Assembly (NCBI GenBank): GCA_902602105.1
Contig: CACKPP010000001.1
Location: 17,036-81,035, forward strand
Origin: an uncultured Pelagibacteraceae bacterium
Lineage (GTDB): Bacteria; Pseudomonadota; Alphaproteobacteria; Pelagibacterales; Pelagibacteraceae
Direction of reading: 5' to 3'
Length of the DNA: 64,000 nt
Each line of letters opens with the position of its first letter. Within the stretch, counting starts at the first letter, position 1. The notes beneath the pieces were generated by a model. It searched no databases. It was given only the letters and a program-made list of their open reading frames with translations, and was not told the DNA's origin. Of the stretch, positions 46,099 to 53,339 are shown one piece after another. The position numbers and the translations under genes were made by a program.

Positions 46099-46796
46099 CC
46101 CAAAAAATTAAGTTCTGAGTAAATATTTGTTTCTAAGGTTTCAATAAACTTTTCTTTTGAAAGACCAGCTTGAATTGGCTTTAAGATAGAAATAGTAATA
46201 ATCTTGTTACTATACTTCGTTCCATTTTTTGGCCAAACATAACCAGAATTAATAGCTACTGGTTGACATGTAATTTTTAATTTTTCGTAAATTTTTGATA
46301 CACCCTTTTTAAATGGCGGCCTGTCTTCTGGTAAAACTCTTGTTCCCTGGGGAAAAATTATTAGTGGTCGCTGTGAATTTGAAACTATTCTAGCAATATC
46401 ATCAAAGAACCCTAAATTATCTTTAGATATTTTATTTCTTTTGATTGGAATAGAACCAATTTTTTTTAAATACCATCCAAAAATAGGAATTAATAATAAT
46501 TCTTTTTTTAAAATAAAGACTGGAGAATTAAATATAGTTTGCAGAAAGAATGTTTCAAACATAGATTGATGTGATGCAGCAATAAAAAATTTTTCATTAT
46601 TTAAAATATTTTCTTTTCCTTTTATTATAATTTTAGTAGACAAAAAAAACTTTAAACAGAATCCAGTCCAATGACCCATTAATTTACCACCTAACAAGAC
46701 AAATTTTTGGGGTAAAAATAACGTAGGTAAAAAAATTAATGAAATAGTTATTATTCCAAAAAAAAATAAAATTGAAAATATTATGCTTTTAATCAT
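46095..46796 (-). CDS. plsC: 1-acyl-sn-glycerol-3-phosphate acyltransferase
   Basis: 233 residues from the ATG at 46796; a TTG at 46802 is less likely. An N-terminal membrane helix (IIFSILFFFGIITISLIF) precedes the acyltransferase domain. Motif I is ASHQSMFET, with Glu where the family usually has Asp (H-x4-D). Motif III is IIFPQGTR, in place of FPEGTR. It acylates lysophosphatidate in phospholipid synthesis. The H-x4-E variant should be noted, since it touches the catalytic dyad. Confidence 0.88.
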   Translation of the reverse strand: MIKSIIFSILFFFGIITISLIFLPTLFLPQKFVLLGGKLMGHWTGFCLKFFLSTKIIIKGKENILNNEKFFIAASHQSMFETFFLQTIFNSPVFILKKELLLIPIFGWYLKKIGSIPIKRNKISKDNLGFFDDIARIVSNSQRPLIIFPQGTRVLPEDRPPFKKGVSKIYEKLKITCQPVAINSGYVWPKNGTKYSNKIITISILKPIQAGLSKEKFIETLETNIYSELNFLG

Positions 46797-46805
46797 TGTC
46801 AAAAG

Positions 46806-48020
46806 TTACATCAAATCTTTGTACCTTTGTCTTTTTCTTATAACTTTTATTTTTAATCCTTTAATTAATAACTCCACTGCTTTAGGCCTCAAATTATAAT
46901 TTGAGCTTAAGGACATTCCATAAGCACCAACATCACATAATACAATAAGATCATTTTCTTTTAATGTTTGAAATTTTTTCAATGTTGTAAATTTATCTGT
47001 GCTTTCACAGATTGGACCCACAAATTCTAATGTTTTTTTTGTATTTTTATTTGATTTAATTGCTGTCAATATTTTATGAGTGGCACCATATAATGCAGGT
47101 CTCATTAAATCATTCATAGCAGCATCTAAAATAATAAAATTCTTTTTTTCATTTTTTTTAATGTAAATTACTTTAGAAATTAAAGTCGCTGTGTTTCCAA
47201 TAATTGATCTACCAGGCTCAAATATTATTTTTGATTTATGAGTTTTTAAAAATTTCTCTATTGATTTATTATATTTTTTATAATTAAGTTTTTTATTTTT
47301 ATTATTATATGAAATGCCCATCCCCCCACCTAAATCAATAAATTCAAATTTATAGTTAATTTTTTTTATAATCTTATCAACTACATTAAGCATTTTTTCA
47401 TAAGGTTTATGATCTAAAATTTGGCTTCCAATATGAACACTCAGACATTTAAGGTCAATATTTTTAGAATCTTTACAATATTTTACTAGCTCAATAAAGG
47501 TTTTAGTATTAACACCAAATTTATTTTCTTTTTTTCCAGTTGAAATTTGAGTTAATGTTTTTGCATCTGTATTAGGATTTAATCTAATACCTATGTTTAC
47601 TTTTTTTTTTTTTAATTTTGCAATCCTATTAATTTCTTTTATTTCACTTTTAGACTCTGCATTTATAAGTAATATTTTTTTATCAATAGCAAAACTTATT
47701 TCATTATGTGTTTTTCCAACTCCTGAAAAAACAATTTTTTTTGGATCAATACCTGCTTTAATGGCCATCATTAGCTCTCCAATAGAGACAACATCTGCAC
47801 CAAGTCCAAATTTCTTTATTTCTTGAATCAAATTTAGGTTAGTATTAGATTTTACAGCAAAACATATTAATGGAGAAAAAGATTTGAAGTTATTTTTAAA
47901 GGTATCAATATTTTTTTTTAGTTGGTCATAAGAGTAACAATAAGCTGGAGTACCATATTTTTTTGCAATTTTTTGTACGCTTACTCTTTCTATTGTAAGT
48001 TTTTTATTAATATATTTCAT
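46806..48020 (-). CDS. lysA: Diaminopimelate decarboxylase
   Basis: 404 residues, PLP-dependent fold III. The Schiff-base lysine is in CFAVKSNTNLNLI, the His and glycine loop in LSVHIGSQI and IDLGGGMGISY, the phosphate site in FEPGRSIIGN, and the active-site Cys in GPICESTDKF. It converts meso-diaminopimelate to lysine, ending the pathway that uses DapB. It shares one base with the small lipoprotein gene upstream. Confidence 0.95.
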   Translation of the reverse strand: MKYINKKLTIERVSVQKIAKKYGTPAYCYSYDQLKKNIDTFKNNFKSFSPLICFAVKSNTNLNLIQEIKKFGLGADVVSIGELMMAIKAGIDPKKIVFSGVGKTHNEISFAIDKKILLINAESKSEIKEINRIAKLKKKKVNIGIRLNPNTDAKTLTQISTGKKENKFGVNTKTFIELVKYCKDSKNIDLKCLSVHIGSQILDHKPYEKMLNVVDKIIKKINYKFEFIDLGGGMGISYNNKNKKLNYKKYNKSIEKFLKTHKSKIIFEPGRSIIGNTATLISKVIYIKKNEKKNFIILDAAMNDLMRPALYGATHKILTAIKSNKNTKKTLEFVGPICESTDKFTTLKKFQTLKENDLIVLCDVGAYGMSLSSNYNLRPKAVELLIKGLKIKVIRKRQRYKDLM

Positions 48021-48151
48021 TAAGCTCTATCTATAATAATAATTTGTACTTCAATACTTTTTTTGGAATCTTTGTATATTGGATCCCCTTTTTTACCACA
48101 GGAAATTGCTACGCAGGATAACAAAGTAATTAAGAAAATCTTTTTTATCAT
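48020..48151 (-). CDS. lptM: LptM-like small lipoprotein, 43 aa
   Basis: A 43-codon frame starts with ATG at 48149-48151, overlapping the argH stop as ATGA, and stops with TAA sharing its last A with the lysA ATG. The product starts MIKKIFLITLLSCVAISCGK. Cys18 in the lipobox AISC is followed by GKKGDPIY, matching the LptM signature CGxKGPLY. In E. coli LptM (YifL) assists maturation of the LPS translocon LptD. The argH-lptM-lysA order is widely conserved. The stop-start overlaps on both sides support a real gene. Confidence 0.83.
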   Translation of the reverse strand: MIKKIFLITLLSCVAISCGKKGDPIYKDSKKSIEVQIIIIDRA

Positions 48152-49539
48152 TTTTGTTTTTTATATTTTATTATCATTTTTTTTATATTATCAAAAGATG
48201 TTCCACCATATGATTTTTTGGAATTAACAGAATTCTTTAAATTAAATATTTTTAGAATATCATTTGTAAGTTTTGGTTCAATTTTTTGAAATTCTTTTAA
48301 TGTTAATTCTTCGAGATTTTTTTTTCTTTTTTCGGCAAAGTTAACTATAAAAGCTGTTTTTTGATAAGCTTTTCTAAATGACATTGAATGATTTTTAACA
48401 AGATAATCTGCAAAATCTGTTGCAGTAATGTACCCAGAACTGGCAAGTTTATACATTTTCTTTTTATTAGGATTAATATTTTTAAGTACTTCGTTTAATA
48501 TTTTTAGACTATCTATTAGAGTGTCATTTGATTTAAAAATAATTTCTTTATCATCTTGAAGATCTTTAAAGTATGACAAAGGCAATCCTTTTAAAATTGT
48601 CAGCATAGAAAATAAATTTCCATAAATGTTACCAGATTTTCCTCTTAAATATTCTAAAAGATCGGGGTTTTTCTTTTGAGGCATTATTGAGGAACCAGTA
48701 ACTATTTTATCTGTTAAATTTATTAAATTAAAACCATCAGAATTCCAAATAATAAGTTCTTCAGCAATTCTGGATATATGCATAGAGCATACTGAAGCAC
48801 AGTACAAAAAATCGATTACAAAATCTCTATCAGAGACAGTATCAATTGAATTATTAGTAGGTTTTTTAAAACCTAGTTTTTTTGAAGTATAATTTCTGTC
48901 TATATTAAAAGATGTTCCAGTTAGAGCTGCTGCTCCTAAAGGATTTTCATCTAAATTATCTAAATTATTAATAAATCTTTTTTTATCCCTAGTAAACATT
49001 TCAACATAGGCCATTAAGTAATGTCCAAAAGAAACTGCTTGAGCATTTTTAAGATGTGTAAAACCAGGCATAATAGTATCTATATTTTTATCTGCTAATT
49101 TTAATGAAGTTCTAATTACATTATCAATCATAATGTTAATATCTTTAGTTGCTTTTCTGGTCCAAATTTTTAGATCAGTAATTATTTGATCATTTCTTGA
49201 TCTGGCGATATGAACATACCCTGCTTCCTCTCCAATTATTTGAAAAAGTCTTTTTTCAATATTCATATGAATATCTTCATATTTCTTATTAAACTCAAAT
49301 TTTCTATTTGTTATCTCTTTTTCTATTTTATTAAGACCATAAATAATTTTATTTTTAATTTTAAAAGAAATTATTTTTTGTTTAAAAAGCATTTCTACAT
49401 GTGCTATAGATCCAGCTATATCTTCTTTATAAAGTCTTTTATCTACATCAATAGAACTACCTACTCTTTGAAAAAGTAGTGATGTACTATCCTTAATTCT
49501 AGTACCCCATATTGTTTTATTGTTTTTATTTTTTGTCAT
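48148..49539 (-). CDS. argH: Argininosuccinate lyase
   Basis: 463 residues of the fumarase/aspartase superfamily. The superfamily signature is GSSIMPQKKNPD, with HIARSRNDQIITDLKIW and TGTSFNIDR also typical. It releases arginine and fumarate from argininosuccinate. It is divergent from a TlpA-like thioredoxin gene (24 nt) and coupled to the small lipoprotein gene. Confidence 0.95.
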   Translation of the reverse strand: MTKNKNNKTIWGTRIKDSTSLLFQRVGSSIDVDKRLYKEDIAGSIAHVEMLFKQKIISFKIKNKIIYGLNKIEKEITNRKFEFNKKYEDIHMNIEKRLFQIIGEEAGYVHIARSRNDQIITDLKIWTRKATKDINIMIDNVIRTSLKLADKNIDTIMPGFTHLKNAQAVSFGHYLMAYVEMFTRDKKRFINNLDNLDENPLGAAALTGTSFNIDRNYTSKKLGFKKPTNNSIDTVSDRDFVIDFLYCASVCSMHISRIAEELIIWNSDGFNLINLTDKIVTGSSIMPQKKNPDLLEYLRGKSGNIYGNLFSMLTILKGLPLSYFKDLQDDKEIIFKSNDTLIDSLKILNEVLKNINPNKKKMYKLASSGYITATDFADYLVKNHSMSFRKAYQKTAFIVNFAEKRKKNLEELTLKEFQKIEPKLTNDILKIFNLKNSVNSKKSYGGTSFDNIKKMIIKYKKQK

Positions 49540-49563
49540 GGTAATTAATTATACCTATTTAAC

Positions 49564-50073
49564 ATGAGATTTTTAATAATATTTATTTTTTTAATATCTA
49601 ATTCTTTTGCTGATGAAATTACAGACATAAAAAATCTTATTATTAACAAAGAGCTGAAAAAATATGAGGGTTTAACGTTTCTAGATGCTACAAATACTCA
49701 ATTAAATTTAAATGATTATCAAGGAAATCTGATTTTACTTAATTTTTGGGCAACTTGGTGTGCTCCTTGTAAAGAGGAAATGCCTTCATTGGATTTACTA
49801 ACATTACATGAGAATTTAAATAACCTAAAGATATTCCCAATAAATGTTGGTCAAGATGATATTACAAAAGCTGAAATTTTTTTTGATGATTTAAAAATTA
49901 AAAATTTGGAATTATATTTTGACTCTCCAATAACTTTAGCTAAAAAATTTGGACTTAGAGGAATTCCAACTTCAATTTTATTTAATAAAGAAGGTTTAGA
50001 ATTTGCAAGAATTGTTGGATCGATTGATTTTAAAAATAAAAAATTTATAGAATGGCTAAGTAGTTATAATTAA
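49564..50073 (+). CDS. TlpA-family exported thioredoxin
   Basis: 169 residues. A signal peptide (MRFLIIFIFLISNSFA, cut before DE) precedes an AhpC/TSA-like thioredoxin fold with the redox motif FWATWCAPCKEEMPS and the cis-Pro loop LRGIPTSILF. It is probably a periplasmic reductant, for example for cytochrome c maturation or copper delivery to oxidase. Divergence from argH is a typical alphaproteobacterial arrangement. It overlaps the HIG1 gene by 4 nt at the 3' ends. Confidence 0.9.
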   Translation: MRFLIIFIFLISNSFADEITDIKNLIINKELKKYEGLTFLDATNTQLNLNDYQGNLILLNFWATWCAPCKEEMPSLDLLTLHENLNNLKIFPINVGQDDITKAEIFFDDLKIKNLELYFDSPITLAKKFGLRGIPTSILFNKEGLEFARIVGSIDFKNKKFIEWLSSYN

Positions 50074-50273
50074 TTTTTAAAAAAATAAGCAAAACTTACT
50101 AACGCAATTATAGCTATAAATTGTAAAAGAACTCTTAATTGCATTAGCTTATTAGAATATTTTTTACTTGTTTCTCCACCTTTAAATAGAGTCCCAATTC
50201 CAAGTATAAGTACAATTCCTACAGCAATTAACAGAACAATAGATAAAATTTTTACTAATATTCCAGAAATCAT
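50070..50273 (-). CDS. HIG1-domain twin-transmembrane protein
   Basis: 67 residues with two membrane helices (LSIVLLIAVGIVLILGIGTL and LLQFIAIIALVSFAYFF). Between them is the conserved polar loop KGGETSKKYSNKLMQLRVLL, the G-(G/D)-x-S-x-K-x-S-N-x-L-M-x-x-R-V pattern of HIG1-type small proteins. In mitochondria HIG1 proteins stabilise cytochrome c oxidase; a similar role is inferred here. Only the convergent TlpA gene is adjacent. Confidence 0.82.
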   Translation of the reverse strand: MISGILVKILSIVLLIAVGIVLILGIGTLFKGGETSKKYSNKLMQLRVLLQFIAIIALVSFAYFFKN

Positions 50274-50322
50274 AATTGTATTGTAGGATGTTTCAAAAAT
50301 AAAAAAACATAAATCATAAAGT

Positions 50323-50973
50323 ATGACATTTTGCCTTGATTCAACAATTATAAGACCAGAAAATAATGCAAAAATTGAAAATTCAATTATTTTACTTCAT
50401 GGGTATGGTGGAGATGGAAGAGATATAAGTATGTTGTCAATGAATTGGAAAAGGTATTTACCAAATACAATTTTTATTTGTCCAAATGGTTATGAAAGAT
50501 GTGCAATAAATCCATCTGGATACCAATGGTTTGATTTAACAAAAGATGATCCACAATATATTTTAGAACAATCCATAAAAGCTGAAGTAAAATTAAATGA
50601 ATTTATTGGTGAGGTAAAAAATGAGTTTAACTTGGAAAATAAAAAAATTTGTCTTTCTGGATTTAGTCAGGGCTGCATGATGTCTATAAATCTGGGTTTG
50701 ACCTCTGATAAGGAATTTAATTGTATTGTGGGTTTTTCAGGAAAAATTATTAATAAAGATAACTTAAAATCTAGAAAAAAAGTCTCAACAAATACTTTGT
50801 TAATCCATGGTGAGTCAGATCAAGTTGTCTCACCTAATTTTATGTTAGAAGCAAAAGATTTTTTAATTAGAAATGGTGTAGAAACCGAAACACACTTAAT
50901 TAAAAACTGCGACCATCATATTCCTATTGAAGCTTCAAGTATAGCCTTAAATTATATTTTAAAAAAAATTTAA
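50323..50973 (+). CDS. Alpha/beta-hydrolase, carboxylesterase/phospholipase family
   Basis: 216 residues with the serine-hydrolase triad: Ser in LSGFSQGCMMS, Asp in LLIHGESDQVVSP and His in KNCDHHIPIEA. The oxyanion loop is ILLHGYGGDGRD. It resembles the dienelactone-hydrolase-like carboxylesterases of abhydrolase_2 type, acting on short acyl esters or lysophospholipids. It has no signal peptide, so it is likely cytoplasmic. No partner gene is evident. Confidence 0.87.
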   Translation: MTFCLDSTIIRPENNAKIENSIILLHGYGGDGRDISMLSMNWKRYLPNTIFICPNGYERCAINPSGYQWFDLTKDDPQYILEQSIKAEVKLNEFIGEVKNEFNLENKKICLSGFSQGCMMSINLGLTSDKEFNCIVGFSGKIINKDNLKSRKKVSTNTLLIHGESDQVVSPNFMLEAKDFLIRNGVETETHLIKNCDHHIPIEASSIALNYILKKI

Positions 50974-50986
50974 TTATTGCTTATTA

Positions 50987-51015
50987 TTGAAATATTTTTT
51001 TATTTAAGTTAGAAT
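50987..51015 (+). promoter_or_regulatory. Promoter giving a probably leaderless HNH mRNA
   Basis: TTGAAA (50987-50992), a 17-nt spacer and TAGAAT (51010-51015) match the sigma-70 pattern closely. The expected transcription start, about 6-7 nt after the -10, falls at or next to the HNH ATG at 51022. There is no ribosome-binding sequence before that ATG. Confidence 0.6.
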
Positions 51016-51021
51016 TTATGT

Positions 51022-51591
51022 ATGAATAGTTTTATTGAACATGATGTGTCTTTAGAAAAATGTCCTGCGTTAGTTTTAAATGCAGACTATAGACCGTTGA
51101 GTTATTATCCTTTATCGTTATGGTCTTGGCAAGATACTGTTAAATCAGTTTTTTTAGATAGAGTAATAATAGTTAGTACTTACGATAGAGTTGTTAGGAG
51201 TCCATCTTTTGATATGCAATTACCTAGTGTTATCGCTTTAAAAGATTATATTGTACCACAATCAAGACCAAGTTTTACTAGATTTAATGTATTCCTTAGA
51301 GATAAATTTTCGTGCCAATATTGTGGTAGCAAAGATGAGCTTACATTTGATCATTTACTACCAAGATCTAAGGGCGGTGAAACTCATTGGGATAATGTTG
51401 TAACTGCATGTTCAACTTGTAATGTAAGAAAAGGTGGTAAGTTGTTGAAATTTTCTGGAATGAAATTATTTCAGTATCCTTATCAACCTTCAACTGAGGA
51501 TTTACATCGTAATGGTAAAAATTTTCCTCCTAACTTTTTACATAAAAGCTGGATGGATTATTTATATTGGGATGTTGAATTAGAAGCTTAA
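51022..51591 (+). CDS. HNH endonuclease family protein
   Basis: 189 residues. The HNH motif spans about residues 98-135: FSCQYCGSKDELTFDHLLPR, then GGETHWDNVVTACSTCNVRK. It has two CxxC zinc pairs, the DH catalytic His, the central Asn and the last His/Asn position. The N-terminal 90 residues (PALVLNADYRPLSYYPLSLW) are typical of a widespread single-copy family in alphaproteobacteria and cyanobacteria whose physiological substrate is unclear. It is not linked to any restriction or phage gene here. It converges on coq7 with one base between stops. Confidence 0.9.
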   Translation: MNSFIEHDVSLEKCPALVLNADYRPLSYYPLSLWSWQDTVKSVFLDRVIIVSTYDRVVRSPSFDMQLPSVIALKDYIVPQSRPSFTRFNVFLRDKFSCQYCGSKDELTFDHLLPRSKGGETHWDNVVTACSTCNVRKGGKLLKFSGMKLFQYPYQPSTEDLHRNGKNFPPNFLHKSWMDYLYWDVELEA

Positions 51592-51592
51592 T

Positions 51593-52123
51593 TTAAATTT
51601 TTTCAGAAATATTGATTGCTATCTTCGAGCCAGTCTTAATAATTTTGTCCATTAAAGAATAAAAACCTTTTTTAGTTGCTCCTTTTTCATAAGCTATATC
51701 TTTATGATGTAATTCATCTTCTCTAAATTTAATAATTTTTTTTTTAAGACTCTTTTCATCTGAGTCTAATTGATTAATTTGATTTTGATAATGCTCATCA
51801 ATAACTTCCTCTACAGAGGCAGTACATAACATAGCTGCTTTTTTTCCTAAAAGAGTTGAACTAAAACCCAATCCTACTCCCAATAAATCCCATAGTGGTA
51901 AAAATTTTGTTGGTTTAATTTTTCTCTTTTTAATTTCATTTTCAAAAAAATTACAATGTTCTTTTTCATGAATTTTCATCTCCTCAATAGTTTTTTTTAA
52001 ATCATCATTTTTTACCAAGGTGTTTAGTGCTAACAATTGACCTTCATAGATTTTAACCGCACCTCTTTCACCAGCGTGATCTACTCTTATAAATTCTTCA
52101 ATTCTTTTTTTTGAATTTTTCAT
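51593..52123 (-). CDS. coq7: Coq7-type 3-demethoxyubiquinol hydroxylase
   Basis: 176 residues from the ATG at 52123; an ATG three codons upstream is possible. It is a ferritin-like di-iron protein: EFIRVDHAGERGAVKIYEGQ, MKIHEKEHCNFFENE, SVEEVIDEHYQ and FREDELHHKDIAYEKGA supply the Glu and ExxH ligands. It hydroxylates the quinone ring at C6 in ubiquinone synthesis, replacing UbiF. It overlaps the DsbB-family gene by 26 nt. Confidence 0.94.
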   Translation of the reverse strand: MKNSKKRIEEFIRVDHAGERGAVKIYEGQLLALNTLVKNDDLKKTIEEMKIHEKEHCNFFENEIKKRKIKPTKFLPLWDLLGVGLGFSSTLLGKKAAMLCTASVEEVIDEHYQNQINQLDSDEKSLKKKIIKFREDELHHKDIAYEKGATKKGFYSLMDKIIKTGSKIAINISEKI

Positions 52124-52592
52124 AATTTGCAAAAGTTTTTATTGATAAAATGACCAAAAATAAACTAATAATTATATTAATAGATGTGAGAGATAATCCA
52201 AAAATCTTAAATGTCACATCTTTGCAGCTTAGGGTTTTCGTTTGAAGTTGTTTTAATAATTCTTCTTTAGAAATAATCTCAGATGCATTTTTTAAACCAC
52301 AAATTGTTGATTCTTTAAAAAAATTTTGTTCAATTCCAAAGTGATAAAATGAGATTATTAAAGAAAAGGAGAATATTAAAACTAACAATAGAACAACAAA
52401 ATGTTCATTTTTCTTAAAAAAATAATTTAAAATTATTAAAATTATGCTTAAAGCATAAGGTATTCTTTCAATTAAACATAAATTACAGGGCTGATATCCT
52501 AAAACATATTCTATAAAATATGCAGAAATTATTGAAATTAAACTAACAAAAAAAACTATCTTTAAATAATTCTCTATTTTGAAGCTATGCAT
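52098..52592 (-). CDS. dsbB: DsbB-family disulfide bond formation protein
   Basis: 164 residues with four membrane helices. The first periplasmic loop has PCNLCLIERIPY (CxxC), and the second has CGLKNASE and a later SCKD (the loop pair). DsbB passes electrons from DsbA to ubiquinone, fitting its location next to coq7. It overlaps the YqaA-family gene by 8 nt upstream. Confidence 0.9.
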   Translation of the reverse strand: MHSFKIENYLKIVFFVSLISIISAYFIEYVLGYQPCNLCLIERIPYALSIILIILNYFFKKNEHFVVLLLVLIFSFSLIISFYHFGIEQNFFKESTICGLKNASEIISKEELLKQLQTKTLSCKDVTFKIFGLSLTSINIIISLFLVILSIKTFANYEKFKKKN

Positions 52593-53190
52593 GTGATCTA
52601 AATATTAAATAAATCATAATCCCAACTATAACAATTAATATTCCAATAATTGTAAACCATCTAGAACCGTATTTTTCCATAAATAAAGTAAAGAGATGAC
52701 CAAATTTGTATGATAGATAGGAAACAATGAAAAATCGCAATCCTCTAGAAATTAAGCTTATGAAAATAAAAATTATAATGTTAAAACCGATTAAACCACT
52801 AGCAATAGTAAAAACTTTATAAGGTAGAGGTGTAAAACCAGCTAAAAAAAGAATTCCAAGCCAAGCGTAAAAACCTTCACTATTTATCAAATTATTCTTA
52901 AGATTAATTAACTTTTCGTCGTAGCCATAAAAACCCATTATTTGCATTCCTATTTCAAAAAAGAATGCTCCAATAAAATAACCTAAGATACCACCTATTA
53001 CAGAAAATATTGTAGCTATAAGAAAAATTTTTATGAAATCTTTTTTTTTTGAAATAATCATAGGTATTACCATCACATCTGGTGGTATTGGAAAAAAGGA
53101 ACTTTCAACAAAAGAAACTAAAGCTAAATAATACTTTGAACTTTTATGTGCTGCTAAATTTAAACACTTTTTATAAAGAGTATTAAACAT
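52585..53190 (-). CDS. YqaA/DedA-family membrane protein
   Basis: 201 residues with four to five membrane segments. Family marks are VESSFFPIPPDVMVIPM, GGILGYFIGAFFFE and FLAGFTPLPYKVFTIASG, the re-entrant-loop signature of DedA/VTT proteins. Members act in phospholipid scrambling or flipping and membrane homeostasis. The specific substrate is unknown. It is first of the yqaA-dsbB-coq7 run and divergent from tRNA-Leu. Confidence 0.87.
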   Translation of the reverse strand: MFNTLYKKCLNLAAHKSSKYYLALVSFVESSFFPIPPDVMVIPMIISKKKDFIKIFLIATIFSVIGGILGYFIGAFFFEIGMQIMGFYGYDEKLINLKNNLINSEGFYAWLGILFLAGFTPLPYKVFTIASGLIGFNIIIFIFISLISRGLRFFIVSYLSYKFGHLFTLFMEKYGSRWFTIIGILIVIVGIMIYLIFRSHA

Positions 53191-53250
53191 TTTTTGGTTT
53201 TAATATAATTTTAGTTCTTATACTATTTAATAAAATATTAAAACAATTAA

Positions 53251-53335
53251 GGGCGAATGGCGGAATTGGTAGACGCGCACGACTCAAAATCGTGTTTCGC
53301 AAGAAGTGAGAGTTCGATTCTCTCTTCGCCCACCA
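53251..53335 (+). tRNA. tRNA-Leu (anticodon CAA)
   Basis: An 85-nt class II tRNA. The acceptor stem GGGCGAA (53251-53257) pairs with TTCGCCC (53325-53331), followed by a genome-encoded ACCA. The anticodon stem CACGA/TCGTG encloses the loop CTCAAAA, giving anticodon CAA for UUG. A variable arm and the T-arm GAGAG-TTCGATT-CTCTC are present. An acyl-CoA synthetase gene starts only 5 nt after the CCA end. Confidence 0.96.
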
Positions 53336-53339
53336 TAAT

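Noticed and set aside
49210..49479. 89-codon plus-strand frame inside argH
   Set aside because: Antisense to a well-conserved argH segment, with Phe/Tyr/Ile-rich composition typical of reverse-complemented Lys/Asn codons.
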